In this document: piece after piece, positions 53,259-61,806 of the stretch
How positions within the stretch are numbered: the stretch's first letter is position 1
Layout of the letters: the number at the start of each line of letters is the position of its first letter
From: Alkalithermobacter paradoxus
Lineage (GTDB): Bacteria; Bacillota; Clostridia; Peptostreptococcales; Peptostreptococcaceae
Assembly (NCBI GenBank): GCA_002029295.1
Contig: MZGW01000003.1
Coordinates: 124,001-188,000 of the forward strand
Reading direction: 5' to 3'
DNA: 64,000 bases
Translations under genes and position numbers: made by a program
The notes under the pieces: generated by a model
What the model saw: only the letters and a program-made list of their open reading frames with translations
What the model was told of the DNA's origin: nothing
The model's database searches: none

Positions 53259-54986
53259 TTAAACTGCTTCACCTCTATCAAACTGTGATTTATATAATTT
53301 TGCATATATACCATCTTTTCTTATAAGTTTTTTGTGATCTCCTTCTTCTACTATTCCTTCATCAGTTAGCACCATTATCCTATCTGCATTTTTTATTGTA
53401 CTTAGTCTATGAGCTATTACAAGCGTAGTTCTATCCTTTGAAAGATCATGTAGAGACTGTTGGATTAATTTTTCTGTTTCATTATCAAGTGCAGATGTAG
53501 CTTCATCAAGTATTAATATAGGAGGATTTTTGAGGAATATCCTAGCTATTGATATTCTTTGCTTTTGTCCTCCAGAAAGTTTTATACCTCTTTCACCTAT
53601 ATATGTATCATATCCATCTTCTAATTCCATTATAAATTCGTGAGCGTTAGCTTTTTTAGCTGCTTTTATAATTTCTTCATCTGTAGCTCCTATTTTTCCG
53701 TATGCTATATTATCTTTTATAGTTCCCGAGAATAAAAATACATCTTGTTGAACTATTCCTATATTTTCTCTTAATGATCTTTGAGTTATATCCTTGATGT
53801 CAACATTATCTATGCGTATACTTCCTTTATCAACCTCATAAAATCTAGGAATTAAACTGCACAAAGTTGTTTTACCTGCACCTGATGGACCTACAAAAGC
53901 TATAGTCTCTCCTGCGTTAATCATGAAACTTATATCCTTTAATACATTACTCTTATCGTTATAGCTAAAAGCAACGTCTTTAAATTCTATATCTCCTTTA
54001 ACTCTATCTATCTCCATAGCATCTTCCTTATCTACTATATCTGGATCAATTTCTAGTATTTCTACAAATCTATTAAAACCTGCCATACCTTTTTGATAGT
54101 TTTCAATAAGATGAACCATTCTTCTTATAGGCTGTAAGAACATTGAAACATATAGTAAAAATCCTACAAGTTCTCCTAAACTAAGCTCTCCACTACTGAT
54201 TAAAAGTCCACCATAAACTAGTATTATTAAATTTATAAAATTCGAGAAAAAAGTTACACCCGAAAAAAACTCTGCCATTACCTTGTATGAATATTCCTTA
54301 GAATTTTTGAAATTCCTATTTCCTATCTCAAATTTCTGATGCTCATACTCCTCATTTGTAAAAGCCTTAACTACTCTAACTCCTGAAATACTATCTTCAA
54401 CTTGAGCATTTATATCTGCAAGTTTTTTTCTTAGTTCTCTGAATGATTTTTTCATAGCTCTATTTTTTACTACTGCAAATACTAACATAACAGTTACAAC
54501 AGCAAATGTAACTAATGCTAGCTTTACATTTAAGCTTACCATTATCACAAAAGACCCTACTAATGTTATAGTTGTTATAAACAAGTCTTCTGGTCCATGA
54601 TGTGCAAGTTCTGATACTTCATTAAGATCATTAACTATCCTAGACATTATGTGACCTGTCTTTGTATTATCAAAGTACCTAAATGAAAGTTTGTGTATAT
54701 GATTGAATAGATCCTTTCTCATATCGTATTCCATTCTTACACCTAGAATATGCCCCCAGTAATCAACTATATACTGGAACACACTTCTTAATATGTAAAG
54801 TAATAAAAGTCCTCCACCGAATAATAATATTAGCTGTACATTTTTCTGCGGAAGTACGTCATCAACCATTTTTCTAGCAACCATTGGGAATATAAGATCC
54901 ATAATCGCAATAAAAAAGGCACATGTAAAGTCTAAGAAAAATAAGTGTTTATGTGGCTTGTAGTACTCTATAAACTTTTTTATCAT
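53259..54986 (-). CDS. ABC transporter, fused permease and ATPase (MsbA/LmrA type)
   Basis: A 575-residue half-transporter that works as a homodimer. Six transmembrane helices fill residues 15-310, including LDFTCAFFIAIMDLIFPMVA and LILLFGGGLLLLYILRSVFQ. The ATPase domain has Walker A FVGPSGAGKTTLCSLIPRFY, signature IKLSGGQKQRISIARIFLKN, Walker B ILILDEATSALD and an H-loop in LVIAHRLSTI. The substrate is probably a lipid or drug. A terminator follows, and the ATG at 54,986 has GAGGGAG upstream. Confidence 0.94.
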   Translation of the reverse strand: MIKKFIEYYKPHKHLFFLDFTCAFFIAIMDLIFPMVARKMVDDVLPQKNVQLILLFGGGLLLLYILRSVFQYIVDYWGHILGVRMEYDMRKDLFNHIHKLSFRYFDNTKTGHIMSRIVNDLNEVSELAHHGPEDLFITTITLVGSFVIMVSLNVKLALVTFAVVTVMLVFAVVKNRAMKKSFRELRKKLADINAQVEDSISGVRVVKAFTNEEYEHQKFEIGNRNFKNSKEYSYKVMAEFFSGVTFFSNFINLIILVYGGLLISSGELSLGELVGFLLYVSMFLQPIRRMVHLIENYQKGMAGFNRFVEILEIDPDIVDKEDAMEIDRVKGDIEFKDVAFSYNDKSNVLKDISFMINAGETIAFVGPSGAGKTTLCSLIPRFYEVDKGSIRIDNVDIKDITQRSLRENIGIVQQDVFLFSGTIKDNIAYGKIGATDEEIIKAAKKANAHEFIMELEDGYDTYIGERGIKLSGGQKQRISIARIFLKNPPILILDEATSALDNETEKLIQQSLHDLSKDRTTLVIAHRLSTIKNADRIMVLTDEGIVEEGDHKKLIRKDGIYAKLYKSQFDRGEAV

Positions 54987-55057
54987 TGTTTTCTCCCTCT
55001 TTGAGTTTATTAAATTTTCAAAATTTATTATACCATAATAAGGGTATTATATACACA

Positions 55058-55085
55058 TAAAAACCTAAGCTACAAGCCTAGGTTT
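55058..55085 (-). terminator. Terminator after the repeat-protein gene
   Basis: AAACCTAGGC and GCTTAGGTTT pair around TTGTA, with TTTTT after on the minus strand. The gene's stop codon lies in the stem. Confidence 0.75.
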
Positions 55086-56163
55086 TATTTCTTAATGTAA
55101 ATGCTATTATTCTTCTTAATATAGGTCTTATTTCATTTATTCTAATGCCATAAGATCTAAGTTCTCTTATAACAGGTTGATTTGTACTTATCATTTCACT
55201 TAATATTTCTGTAGCTTGAGATTGTATATCTAAAGGTATTTTATACATATCTCCTTTTTGAAGTGTATAGTAGACAATATCTTTTACTACTTTTGGAACC
55301 TGAGCTTGAGGTACACCGTAAGATCTTAATATCTGGAATATATTTGTGGTATTTCTTATTTCATTAGTTATTCTAATAGCCTCTCTTTCTAGACTTTGTT
55401 CTGTTGATTCTATGTGTTCTATAGTAAATCTTATTATAGTTCTTAGTATTGCTCTTATTTGATTCATAGGTACGCCATAAGATTGTAATTCTTTTATTGG
55501 CTCTAGATTTGACTGTTGCATCTTTATAAGTATATTTCTAACTTTTTCTTCCATATTAGTATATATATCCTCTAAATCTATATTTATTATAGTAAATATA
55601 ACTAATGACTTTACTATATTGTCTATTCTTCTTTGAGGAATTCCATATCCTTTTAGGTCTGTGTATATATCTGTTTTTTGTCTTATTAGATTAGTTATCT
55701 GCTCTGCTTTTTTATCTACTTCAACTGGTATACCAGAAGGCCTATCTATATACGAAAGAACGAAAGATATTATACCTAATACTGCTTGATCTATAACTCT
55801 TGGAGGTATTCCATAAGCTCTTAATGTAAAGAATATCCATGGATTGTCTTTTCTTAAATCATTTAGCAATCTTTGAGATCTTTCTTCTATGCTTCCTTTG
55901 TATTTGTTAGCATTATCTAGTGTATATCTGACAATAAATCTTAATAATACTCTCATCGCCATATTATTTAAGCCAAGCTTACTAGTTTCAGTGTACATAT
56001 AAGAGAATTGTCCTTCAAGTTCATTTATTATTTTATCTATGTCCTCCGTTCCCTGTCTTAATATATCTGTATATTCACTTTCAAGATTCTTACCAGACCT
56101 TGAATAAAGTGAATGATAGTAACTCATTATATTAAATGGATTGTTATTGTAGCTATAGTACAT
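55078..56163 (-). CDS. Protein made of six 55-residue repeats, unknown function
   Basis: A 361-residue soluble protein. Six units contain the core [YL]-G-[ILV]-x(4-5)-[IV]-x(3)-[VL]-x(2)-[IL]-[IV]-x-[FY]-[TV]-[LI]; glycines lie about 54, 56, 56, 53 and 56 residues apart. Examples are YGIPQRRIDNIVKSLVIFTI and YGVPMNQIRAILRTIIRFTI. The helical units may form a solenoid. The start of the protein is Tyr/Asn-rich (YYSYNNNPFN). I know no such family by name. The ATG at 56,163 follows GGGGGATTTAAT. Confidence 0.72.
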   Translation of the reverse strand: MYYSYNNNPFNIMSYYHSLYSRSGKNLESEYTDILRQGTEDIDKIINELEGQFSYMYTETSKLGLNNMAMRVLLRFIVRYTLDNANKYKGSIEERSQRLLNDLRKDNPWIFFTLRAYGIPPRVIDQAVLGIISFVLSYIDRPSGIPVEVDKKAEQITNLIRQKTDIYTDLKGYGIPQRRIDNIVKSLVIFTIINIDLEDIYTNMEEKVRNILIKMQQSNLEPIKELQSYGVPMNQIRAILRTIIRFTIEHIESTEQSLEREAIRITNEIRNTTNIFQILRSYGVPQAQVPKVVKDIVYYTLQKGDMYKIPLDIQSQATEILSEMISTNQPVIRELRSYGIRINEIRPILRRIIAFTLRNKT

Positions 56164-56244
56164 ATTAAATCCCCCTTTCATACTTTTTCAATTCATAATA
56201 TACAGTTTCTAAAAAATTGTTACAGTTTTTAGAGTAACTAAAAT

Positions 56245-56268
56245 AGGAGTGTCAAATTTGACACTCCT
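56245..56268. terminator. Bidirectional terminator (24-base palindrome)
   Basis: AGGAGTGTCAAA and TTTGACACTCCT form a perfect stem. It serves the metallophosphoesterase gene, whose stop codon overlaps its edge. Confidence 0.75.
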
Positions 56269-56959
56269 ATTTCATAATCTGTATTAATTTAAAGTCAGTA
56301 TAGTCGCACGATGCCAAACTATACTCAACATTATTTCTTTCTCCTATAAGGCCATGCTTAAAAGATTCTTTCCCATGCAAATGCCCATATATAACTTTTT
56401 TAACTTTATATTCTTCGTACATTTTAGTGAAATTAGATTCATCTAGTCTATCGTTAGTAGGTGGATAATGAGTTATAACTATTATATCTTCAAATCCATC
56501 TTTTTTAGCTGCATCTAAAGATAATTTCAGTCTTTGTACTTCTCTATTATATATTTTTTCATCTTCTTCATCGAATTTAGTTTCATTAGGACAAAGCCAT
56601 CCTCTTGTTCCACATATAGCATAATTTTCATAAGTATAATAATTATTTTGAAGAAATTTCATGTTATCAAATAGTTTATTTAACTTACTTACTGTAGACC
56701 ACCAGTAGTCATGGTTTCCTTTTACTAGTATTTTTTTGCCCGGGAGATTGCCTATATCTTCTAAATCTGGCATTGCCTCCTTTAGATTTATTCCCCAAGA
56801 TATGTCTCCAACAACTAATACTGTATCGTTATCATTTACACTCTCTGACCAGTGCTTTATTATTTTTTCTCTATGGTCTTGCCAGTTGTCCCCAAATATA
56901 TCCATTGGCTTATTTACTGCTTTTCCAAAATGCAGATCTCCTATTGCATAAAGAGCCAA
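56267..56959 (-). CDS. Calcineurin-like metallophosphoesterase
   Basis: A 230-residue phosphoesterase with the binuclear metal pattern: YAIGDLHFGKAV (D-x-H), VVGDISWGI (G-D), VKGNHDYWWS (G-N-H-D), VITHYPPTND (H) and YGHLHGKESF (G-H-x-H). Close to the YkuE/Icc group in size but of unknown substrate. Next gene upstream encodes a small alarmone synthetase only 18 bases away, so they are probably co-transcribed. Confidence 0.92.
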   Translation of the reverse strand: MALYAIGDLHFGKAVNKPMDIFGDNWQDHREKIIKHWSESVNDNDTVLVVGDISWGINLKEAMPDLEDIGNLPGKKILVKGNHDYWWSTVSKLNKLFDNMKFLQNNYYTYENYAICGTRGWLCPNETKFDEEDEKIYNREVQRLKLSLDAAKKDGFEDIIVITHYPPTNDRLDESNFTKMYEEYKVKKVIYGHLHGKESFKHGLIGERNNVEYSLASCDYTDFKLIQIMK

Positions 56960-56977
56960 ATTCCATCACTCGCCTTT

Positions 56978-57772
56978 TTAATTTTTCCTTATTCCCTTTA
57001 GTGCATTATCTATTGCTTTTTTTAATTTTATCATTGTATTTAAATCTTCAAATCCACCTATATTATCAAACTCCTTCTGGAAGGAAACAGCTAGTTCATC
57101 TTCTCCTACTCTATAAAGCTCCTGAATGGAGTCTAAAATATCTCTTGTAGTTGTAGACCTCATCTCAAACATAACTTGAGCCTTCATTATTTCTTCCCTT
57201 ATCTCACTCATTTCTTGATCTAGTAAAAACGCTGCATCAGCTGCTCTTCTAAGTCTTTTAGCTATGTCCTCAGGCATAAAATGGTCGTATTTGTATCTTA
57301 AAGAATGTTCAATAGTAGCCCAAAAGTTCATCGCTAGAGTTCTTATCTGAATCTCCGCTAGTATGTCCTTAGATCCTGCAGCAGTTTGTATAGGGTACTT
57401 TATTATAACGTGGTAGCTTCTATATCCACTCTCTTTATAGTTGTTTATATAATCTTTCTCATAAACAACTTCCATATCATTTCTACTTCTTATCAAACTT
57501 GTTACAGTATATATATCTTCTACGAACTGACACATTATTCTTATTCCAGCTATATCTTCTATTTTCTCTTCAATTTCATCCATAGCTACACCTAATCTTT
57601 TAGCCTTTGATATAATAGATGCAACCTTCTTAACTCTACCTGTTACAAACTCTATAGGAGAATACTCTCCTCCCCCTTTTAGTTCATTTCTTATGTTCTT
57701 AAACTTGACTTTAAGCTCCTCGACAGCATACTCGTAAGGAGTTAGCAAAGATTTCCACTCTATTATTTCCAT
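56978..57772 (-). CDS. Small alarmone synthetase, (p)ppGpp synthase (RelQ/YjbM type)
   Basis: A 264-residue RelA/SpoT-type synthetase without hydrolase or TGS/ACT domains. The core is seen in EFVTGRVKKVASIISKAKRL, EIEEKIEDIAGIRIMCQF, VYEKDYINNYKESGYRSYHV and ILAEIQIRTLAMNFWATIEH, with the ATP/GTP-binding basic and Tyr residues and the ExQxR motif (EIQIRT). The C-terminal helix (DQEMSEIREEIMKAQVMFEM) suggests a tetramer as in RelQ. ATG 57,772 is preferred over 57,781 because of the AAGGGTGATGGGC spacing. Confidence 0.93.
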   Translation of the reverse strand: MEIIEWKSLLTPYEYAVEELKVKFKNIRNELKGGGEYSPIEFVTGRVKKVASIISKAKRLGVAMDEIEEKIEDIAGIRIMCQFVEDIYTVTSLIRSRNDMEVVYEKDYINNYKESGYRSYHVIIKYPIQTAAGSKDILAEIQIRTLAMNFWATIEHSLRYKYDHFMPEDIAKRLRRAADAAFLLDQEMSEIREEIMKAQVMFEMRSTTTRDILDSIQELYRVGEDELAVSFQKEFDNIGGFEDLNTMIKLKKAIDNALKGIRKN

Positions 57773-57852
57773 GCCCATCACCCTTAAATTTATTTTTGTC
57801 AGTTATTCAATTTTCCCCTATATATTTTATCATCAAATCCTAAAATATTTTA

Positions 57853-58758
57853 CTATTTTTTCAAAGAGTAATATATTTTGCCACATTCGATTTTGTACTC
57901 TACCATATCTTTTTCTATTAAATACGATACCATTGACGCTAATGTAGACTTTGAAAAATAATATTCTTTGTAGTTTAGGATTAAATTATTCTTCTCTATT
58001 ATATAAGCTAGTAACTCTTCCTGAGTACATTTGTTATCTAAAACACCTTTTATCTGCTCAATATACTTATTTATAGTTTCTATATTGTAATCTGCAAGAT
58101 CAAAGACTTCTTTTTTAGTAAGTAATGGATTTCCATGACCTATAACCCCAAAATCAAAATCCATATTTTTTATATTTTCTAGCGTATTTAATTCACTTTC
58201 AACATCTATTATAAATGGAAAGTTGAATTTTTCTAGTATATTTTCATTCAAAAGTGAATCTCCTAGATAAAGCACCTTATCTTTAGTCATAACCCCTATA
58301 TGTCCTAGACTATGACCTTTTAGATTTACTATTTCAAATTCCTCATTATTTAAAATTATTTTTCCTTCATCTAAAGTCTCATCTACTCTTAGTATTTCTC
58401 CTCTATTTTTGAAATTATCATCAAAAAATCTATTTGACTTTCCTCCATAAGTGTACATATTAAATATATATGGGTTGTCTATAACCAGCTTTGCATCATA
58501 TGATGATAAAGATTTACAATCTTTGAAATGATCTAAAATTACCTTGCTTGCACCATAGTGATCAGAATGTTCATGTGTATTTATTATATATTTGACTTTA
58601 ATTCCTTGCTTTTCAAACATCTTTATCAATCTATTTGCCCTAGAGTTAGATAATCCAGGGTCGATTACTAACGCACTATTATCTTCAAATATATACACTC
58701 CTGTATTCGTTCCACCTTTTAAATAATAACTTCTTCCTTTTATATTTTCTAATTGCAA
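57853..58758 (-). CDS. MBL-fold metallo-hydrolase
   Basis: A 301-residue metallo-beta-lactamase-fold enzyme. The metal motif is IINTHEHSDHYGAS (HxHxDH), followed by GHSLGHIGVMTKD, LYLGDSLLNE and FGVIGHGNPLL. It is close to the hydroxyacylglutathione hydrolase-like group with an extra C-terminal helical domain (YIIEKNNLILNYKEYYFSKS). Substrate unknown. It overlaps the upstream cysteine-cluster gene by 10 bases. Confidence 0.9.
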   Translation of the reverse strand: MQLENIKGRSYYLKGGTNTGVYIFEDNSALVIDPGLSNSRANRLIKMFEKQGIKVKYIINTHEHSDHYGASKVILDHFKDCKSLSSYDAKLVIDNPYIFNMYTYGGKSNRFFDDNFKNRGEILRVDETLDEGKIILNNEEFEIVNLKGHSLGHIGVMTKDKVLYLGDSLLNENILEKFNFPFIIDVESELNTLENIKNMDFDFGVIGHGNPLLTKKEVFDLADYNIETINKYIEQIKGVLDNKCTQEELLAYIIEKNNLILNYKEYYFSKSTLASMVSYLIEKDMVEYKIECGKIYYSLKK

Positions 58759-59501
58759 GTTTTACCCCCACCTTCTAAAAGTAGTTTCTTTATTCGTTTA
58801 AGTGCAGTTTCTCTTATATTTTCATCTTTTGTTATTTTTATCTTTATGTTCATAGCTAAATTCTCATAAAATATAGATTCTATGAAATAATCTACAATGC
58901 CTCTATCTTTAAAATCAAACTTAATTAATCCTTTTGAATATAGTATAGAATCTAAAATCATTACTTCATCGGAGAAACTAAGCCTTTCTTCTTTAGTCAT
59001 ATATCCATTGCGTGGCTTAAATTCATAACAATAATTTATTTTATAATTTGATATCTTTTCATTTATTTTTATTCCGTAATTTTCACTTAAAACATTTGAT
59101 AAATTTATATTATCATTTTTTACTTTATCATAGTTTTTTTCATAGTCTTCTTTTTTCCAATGTCCATATATTCTACAATTCAGTGGCCTTACATCATATA
59201 TAAGGCATCTATTATTTTCATCTTTAAATGGACAAGGTTGTTTTTTTATATACTCTAAGAAATAGTAATCTAATATCTTATTCATTACTTTTATTTTTAT
59301 ATCTTTATTTTTATTTATATAATTATATATATTTAAAAATTCTATATAACTAACTCCAACTGATTCCATACAGCAATTTCCACATCCTGAGCAGTCCCCG
59401 CTAGGAATTGTGCTATATATTTTATTAAGCTTATTTAGCATATCCTGATTGTTTATATAATTTACAGCATCTTTTATATCTTCTCTTTTTATGCTAGGCA
59501 T
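58749..59501 (-). CDS. YkgJ-family cysteine cluster protein
   Basis: A 250-residue protein. The metal-binding (probably Zn or Fe-S) cysteines are in DCSGCGNCCMESVG and PCPFKDENNRCLIYDVRPLN-C, the UPF0153/YkgJ pattern. The C-terminal 100 residues are helical. It overlaps the MBL-fold hydrolase gene, so the two are co-translated. Function unknown. Confidence 0.88.
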   Translation of the reverse strand: MPSIKREDIKDAVNYINNQDMLNKLNKIYSTIPSGDCSGCGNCCMESVGVSYIEFLNIYNYINKNKDIKIKVMNKILDYYFLEYIKKQPCPFKDENNRCLIYDVRPLNCRIYGHWKKEDYEKNYDKVKNDNINLSNVLSENYGIKINEKISNYKINYCYEFKPRNGYMTKEERLSFSDEVMILDSILYSKGLIKFDFKDRGIVDYFIESIFYENLAMNIKIKITKDENIRETALKRIKKLLLEGGGKTCN

Positions 59502-59576
59502 ATTTGCATCTCCTTGTTATAATATTTTAATAACTAGGATATTATATCAAAATATTATAAGTCTATGGAGGTATTT

Positions 59577-59819
59577 ATGAATAGATATACTAAAGTAATT
59601 ACTATAATGGGATCGTACTTCACTAAGGATTTTGAAAAGAAGAGAAAAAATATGGTAAAAACTAGAGAAATAAAAGAGGAAACGGTTAGAAAGTTCTTTG
59701 TCCAAGGAGATTGTGAAGTTATCGTTCACTTTGAGGAAACAGGAAAGGAAATAGTTTTAGATTCTTTTAGTTCTCCAGAAGATATCAAAAAATACTTAGG
59801 ACCTAAGTTTTTAGGATAA
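59577..59819 (+). CDS. Small basic protein of unknown function
   Basis: An 80-residue protein: MNRYTKVITIMGSYFTKDFE, a Lys-rich stretch and the end DIKKYLGPKFLG. No domain recognised. It stands alone on the plus strand, with TATGGAGGTATTT before the ATG at 59,577 and a terminator after it. It points away from the cysteine-cluster gene. Confidence 0.7.
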   Translation: MNRYTKVITIMGSYFTKDFEKKRKNMVKTREIKEETVRKFFVQGDCEVIVHFEETGKEIVLDSFSSPEDIKKYLGPKFLG

Positions 59820-59840
59820 ACCCTCCTTTTATAAGGAGGA
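59820..59840. terminator. Bidirectional terminator
   Basis: CCTCCTT and AAGGAGG form a short stem between two convergent genes, flanked by AAA and TTT. The stop codon of the minus-strand gene at 59,829 lies in it. Confidence 0.6.
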
Positions 59841-60173
59841 TTTATTTTGTTTAAAAACTTCTACTTTATCGTCTAAATCAACTATATTAATAACACTATA
59901 TTTGTAATCTATCTCAAAGTTAGCAAATGCAGAATGTAAATCTATATCTCTTAGCATGTGACAAGTCATAACATTTCCACTTTTGCTAAACCTTATTACT
60001 AAGCCTCTAACCTTTGTAAACTGTATTCTAGATATATCTAGATCATTTTTTCCTATATTTAAATCTAAACTTCTATATCCTAAATCTATAAACAAATCTA
60101 CATCCATATCATCTTCCTTTATAATTCTAATATCAAAGTCAGTATCTATTGTAAGATTTCCTTTTGTGAACAT
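59829..60173 (-). CDS. Small beta-rich protein of unknown function
   Basis: A 114-residue protein rich in Asp, Ile and Leu: TIDTDFDIRIIKEDDMDVDL, then LDISRIQFTKVRGLVIRFSK. No signal peptide or known domain. It ends at the shared terminator and starts 10 bases before the stop of the radical SAM gene; both are in one likely operon. Confidence 0.65.
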   Translation of the reverse strand: MFTKGNLTIDTDFDIRIIKEDDMDVDLFIDLGYRSLDLNIGKNDLDISRIQFTKVRGLVIRFSKSGNVMTCHMLRDIDLHSAFANFEIDYKYSVINIVDLDDKVEVFKQNKSSL

Positions 60174-60183
60174 AATTATCTCC

Positions 60184-61125
60184 TTAAATAAATTTTTTTA
60201 CAGTCTTTCCATTTAGGTAGTCGCACTTTTTACCTTGATATATATCATTTTCTTTCATATATTCATCTATCATATCTTTAATCTTCCACCAAGATGTGTT
60301 CCAGTTGCAAAATAAAGTATTTTCCTCAGGAGCTCTACCTATTAATCTATGTATGACTATATCTTCATTTAAGTATTCTAAAAATGTAGCTACCCTTTTT
60401 ACATATTCATCTAAAGATATAATGTCTATGCTTTTATTTTCATACTCTTTTGCCATTTGAGTTCCTTTGACTATATATAAAGAGTGAAGTTTTACTCCAT
60501 CAACTTTAAGTGCAGATAATACTTTTGCACTTTCTATAACATCATCTATAGTATCTCCTGGAAGATTAAGTATCAAATGTGCACAGGTTTCAAATCCGTA
60601 TTTTTTAATTCTTAAAATAGCATCTATAAATTCAGCTAGTGTGTGTCCTCTATTTATTTTGTTTAAGGTATGATAATTAACAGTCTGAAGGCCAAGTTCT
60701 ATGGATATGTTTATCCCTTCTTCTTGAAGATCTTTAAGTGCCTTTAGATATTCATCATTTATAGCATCAGGTCTTGTTGATATATCTATTTCTACTATAT
60801 TATCCATCTTGGCATCTTTTATATATTCTCTAAAATCACTTAACTTCATATATGTATTTGTATAGTTTTGAAAATAAGCTATGAATTTTCTAGCTTTATA
60901 TCTTTCTTTTATATATTCCATGTTCTTTGAAAGTTGTTCTTTAACTGAAAGTGTATTTTGTAGTGATTCAAATCCTGCTCCTACATCTGCACAGAAAGTA
61001 CAACCTCCGTATCCATTTTCATCTCTATTTGGGCACGTTATTGGCAAATTTATAGGTAGCTTATATACTTTTTCTCCGTATTTATCCTTTAAATATTTAG
61101 AGTATATTCTGTATCTATCTTCCAT
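60184..61125 (-). CDS. Radical SAM protein, TIGR01212 (YhcC) family
   Basis: A 313-residue radical SAM enzyme. The iron-sulfur motif is ITCPNRDENGYGGCTFCADV, with the Cys residues in a longer CxxxxxxxxxCxxC spacing typical of TIGR01212/YhcC. Further signs are FIAYFQNYTNTYMKLSDF, ISTRPDAINDEYLKAL, ELGLQTVNYHTLNKINRGH and VHRLIGRAPEENTLFCNWN. The reaction is not known. The ATG at 61,125 follows GGGAGGAAAAA; the frame opens at 61,170. Confidence 0.93.
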   Translation of the reverse strand: MEDRYRIYSKYLKDKYGEKVYKLPINLPITCPNRDENGYGGCTFCADVGAGFESLQNTLSVKEQLSKNMEYIKERYKARKFIAYFQNYTNTYMKLSDFREYIKDAKMDNIVEIDISTRPDAINDEYLKALKDLQEEGINISIELGLQTVNYHTLNKINRGHTLAEFIDAILRIKKYGFETCAHLILNLPGDTIDDVIESAKVLSALKVDGVKLHSLYIVKGTQMAKEYENKSIDIISLDEYVKRVATFLEYLNEDIVIHRLIGRAPEENTLFCNWNTSWWKIKDMIDEYMKENDIYQGKKCDYLNGKTVKKFI

Positions 61126-61217
61126 TTTTTCCTCCCTGCAAATTTTAATATAATATATAGTATATATCAAAATCTTATATTAAATAATAATTATATAGTA
61201 TCAGTATTGATAGAGTG

Positions 61218-61246
61218 TTGACAATTAAATCATTATATCGTAATAT
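61218..61246 (+). promoter_or_regulatory. Sigma-A promoter of the ArsR-family gene
   Basis: TTGACA (61,218-61,223), 17 bases, TAATAT (61,241-61,246). It is the clearest promoter in the window. The -10 region lies in an imperfect dyad of TAATAT/ATATTG-type repeats, which may be the autoregulatory operator. Confidence 0.85.
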
Positions 61247-61277
61247 TGTAATATGATTAATTACTGAGGTGATATTC

Positions 61278-61562
61278 ATGGAAAATTTTAAAAATAATCC
61301 ACAGTTGTTTGAAGATAATGCAGAGCTTCTTAAAGCTTTAGCACACCCAGTTAGACTTTGTATGGTTAAGGGACTTTTGCAGGCTGGAGAAAGTAATGTT
61401 TCAAATATGCAAAATTGTCTTAATATGCCTCAATCTACTATTTCTCAGCATATTGCTAAGCTTAAATCTGCTGGTATTATAACTGGAGAAAGAAATGGGC
61501 TTGAGATAATATACAAAGTTTCTAACCCTAAAGTAATAAGTATAATAAATGCTCTGTTTTAG
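61278..61562 (+). CDS. ArsR-family transcription regulator
   Basis: A 94-residue winged-helix repressor. The HTH is LLKALAHPVRLCMVKGLLQA, then NMQNCLNMPQSTISQHIAKL and the wing ITGERNGLEIIYKV. It has no ELCVCDL-type arsenic/metal site in helix 3; the place reads NVSNMQNCLN with one Cys. The signal is therefore unknown. The gene has its own strong promoter and terminator. ATG 61,278 follows GAGGTGATATTC. Confidence 0.92.
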   Translation: MENFKNNPQLFEDNAELLKALAHPVRLCMVKGLLQAGESNVSNMQNCLNMPQSTISQHIAKLKSAGIITGERNGLEIIYKVSNPKVISIINALF

Positions 61563-61566
61563 AAAG

Positions 61567-61594
61567 AAAAAAGGACCATTTGGTCCCTTTTTTA
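61567..61594 (+). terminator. Terminator of the ArsR-family gene
   Basis: AAAAAAGGACC and GGTCCCTTTTTT pair around ATTT, with T run on the plus strand. From here to 61,760 there is no gene and nothing else clear. Confidence 0.82.
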
Positions 61595-61760
61595 AGTATA
61601 TAATGTAAAATAGCTTTTTTATTATAAATTTTTAATCTTGAAGTAATCCTAGAATTATCAAAATTAAAGGAAGAAACCAAATTCCAAAGGGAAGTTATCT
61701 CTAATAAGTCCATCCGACTCCAACATATAAATCCGAAAAGATTTTTCTGTAAATTTCTAC

Positions 61761-61792
61761 AAAGAGGCTAACCTATATAGGCTAGCCTCTTT
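61761..61792 (-). terminator. Terminator of adhE
   Basis: AAAGAGGCTAGCC and GGTTAGCCTCTTT pair (one G-T) around TATATA, 15 bases after the adhE stop on the minus strand. Confidence 0.8.
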
Positions 61793-61806
61793 CTAAACAT
61801 ACTCGT

